Part shown: piece after piece, positions 5,157-5,468 of the stretch
Position numbering within the stretch: position 1 is the stretch's first letter
Layout: the number at the start of each line of letters is the position of its first letter
Assembly (NCBI GenBank): GCA_002315825.1
Contig: DCIC01000066.1
Location: 28,804-34,271, forward strand
Source of the DNA: Bacteroidales bacterium UBA1736
GTDB lineage: Bacteria > Bacteroidota > Bacteroidia > Bacteroidales > UBA932
Reading direction: 5' to 3'
DNA: 5,468 bases
Made by a program: the position numbers and the translations under genes
The notes under the pieces: generated by a model
Told to the model about the DNA's origin: nothing
The model's input: the letters and a program-made list of their open reading frames with translations, nothing else
Database searches by the model: none

Positions 5157-5468
5157 TTATTTGGGCATCTCGGGGAGAGAGTAACCATTATGATATGTAT
5201 GTTTAACCCACTCCTCTGCTGCTTCCTTGGCATTGAACTCTGTGAAGCGGCGGTCAAATCTCGGGTCGCCGTCGATAACCTTGAAGTCATCGTATGTCAC
5301 GATCTTCACCTTGTCGTGCTCTGAGATGTTGGTGAAACGCATATTCTCACCGTCCCACTCAAGCTCGCGATGGAGTCCGTAAAGACCTGCAAGACGTACT
5401 GCGATCACACCCATATCCACCATCTCGGTGAAAGGTCCTGAGAATGCGAAGTTGGATGATGTCTCCTG
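5157..5468 (-). CDS. Gfo/Idh/MocA-family oxidoreductase, C-terminal part (runs off the window)
   Basis: Only the last 103 residues are visible. The frame stays open to the right edge, so the internal ATG at 5421-5423 is not the start. The visible part begins QETSSNFAFSGPFTEMVDMG and continues with LEWDGENMRFTN and a C-terminal HNGYSLPEMP. This is the characteristic tail of Bacteroidetes Gfo/Idh/MocA dehydrogenases, in which a substrate-domain strand with a GP-(F/L)-xE-x-V motif precedes LEWDGExMxFTN. Full proteins are about 400-480 residues, with an N-terminal NAD(P)-binding Rossmann fold outside this window. They oxidise hydroxyls of sugars or cyclitols. Whether it carries an export signal, like the next two proteins, cannot be seen. 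It is the most upstream visible gene of the minus-strand operon, 12 bp before the isomerase-like gene. Confidence 0.85.
   Translation of the reverse strand, partial: QETSSNFAFSGPFTEMVDMGVIAVRLAGLYGLHRELEWDGENMRFTNISEHDKVKIVTYDDFKVIDGDPRFDRRFTEFNAKEAAEEWVKHTYHNGYSLPEMPK

Overview
The window looks like chromosomal DNA from a member of the Bacteroidetes, most likely a gut-type Bacteroidales. This is inferred from several things. Shine-Dalgarno sequences are absent and leaders are short and A-rich. A TAnnTTTG-type -7 box lies upstream of galM. A Gfo/Idh/MocA oxidoreductase sits next to exported sugar-active proteins. The ~300-residue HUH transposase is of a type I associate with this phylum. Genus cannot be fixed from the sequence alone.

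Layout. Positions 1-753 hold no convincing gene but much DNA structure. There is a weak terminator-like hairpin near 141-167. A 136-bp element at 306-441 has perfect 28-bp inverted ends and three internal hairpins closed by C-GNA-G triloops. At 507-741 lies an array of five stem-loops, each a GGGAG/CTCCC stem with a loop of exactly 18 nt. The array ends 12 bases before the start codon of a Y1/HUH single-strand transposase of the RAYT (REP-associated tyrosine transposase) type (754-1668). The array plus this gene is the most distinctive part of the window: a REP-RAYT-like pair whose two outer repeats are inverted copies of each other around three tandem inner repeats.

From 1694 on the content is carbohydrate metabolism. 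An aldose 1-epimerase (galM, minus strand) converges on the transposase and diverges from an alpha/beta-hydrolase-fold esterase (plus strand, TTG start) across a 107-bp promoter region. The esterase converges on a minus-strand operon of three genes. In transcription order these are a Gfo/Idh/MocA oxidoreductase (only its C-terminus is in the window), an exported xylose-isomerase-like TIM-barrel protein, and an exported class-I glutamine-amidotransferase-like hydrolase of the peptidase C26 family. The last two overlap by four bases (ATGA).

How they may work together (inference). The oxidoreductase and TIM-barrel isomerase/lyase are a recurring partnership for oxidation and rearrangement or cleavage of sugars. 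The C26 hydrolase and the esterase could remove amide or ester substituents, and the mutarotase would interconvert anomers of released sugars. No SusC/SusD pair, glycosidase or regulator is visible, so the substrate is unknown.
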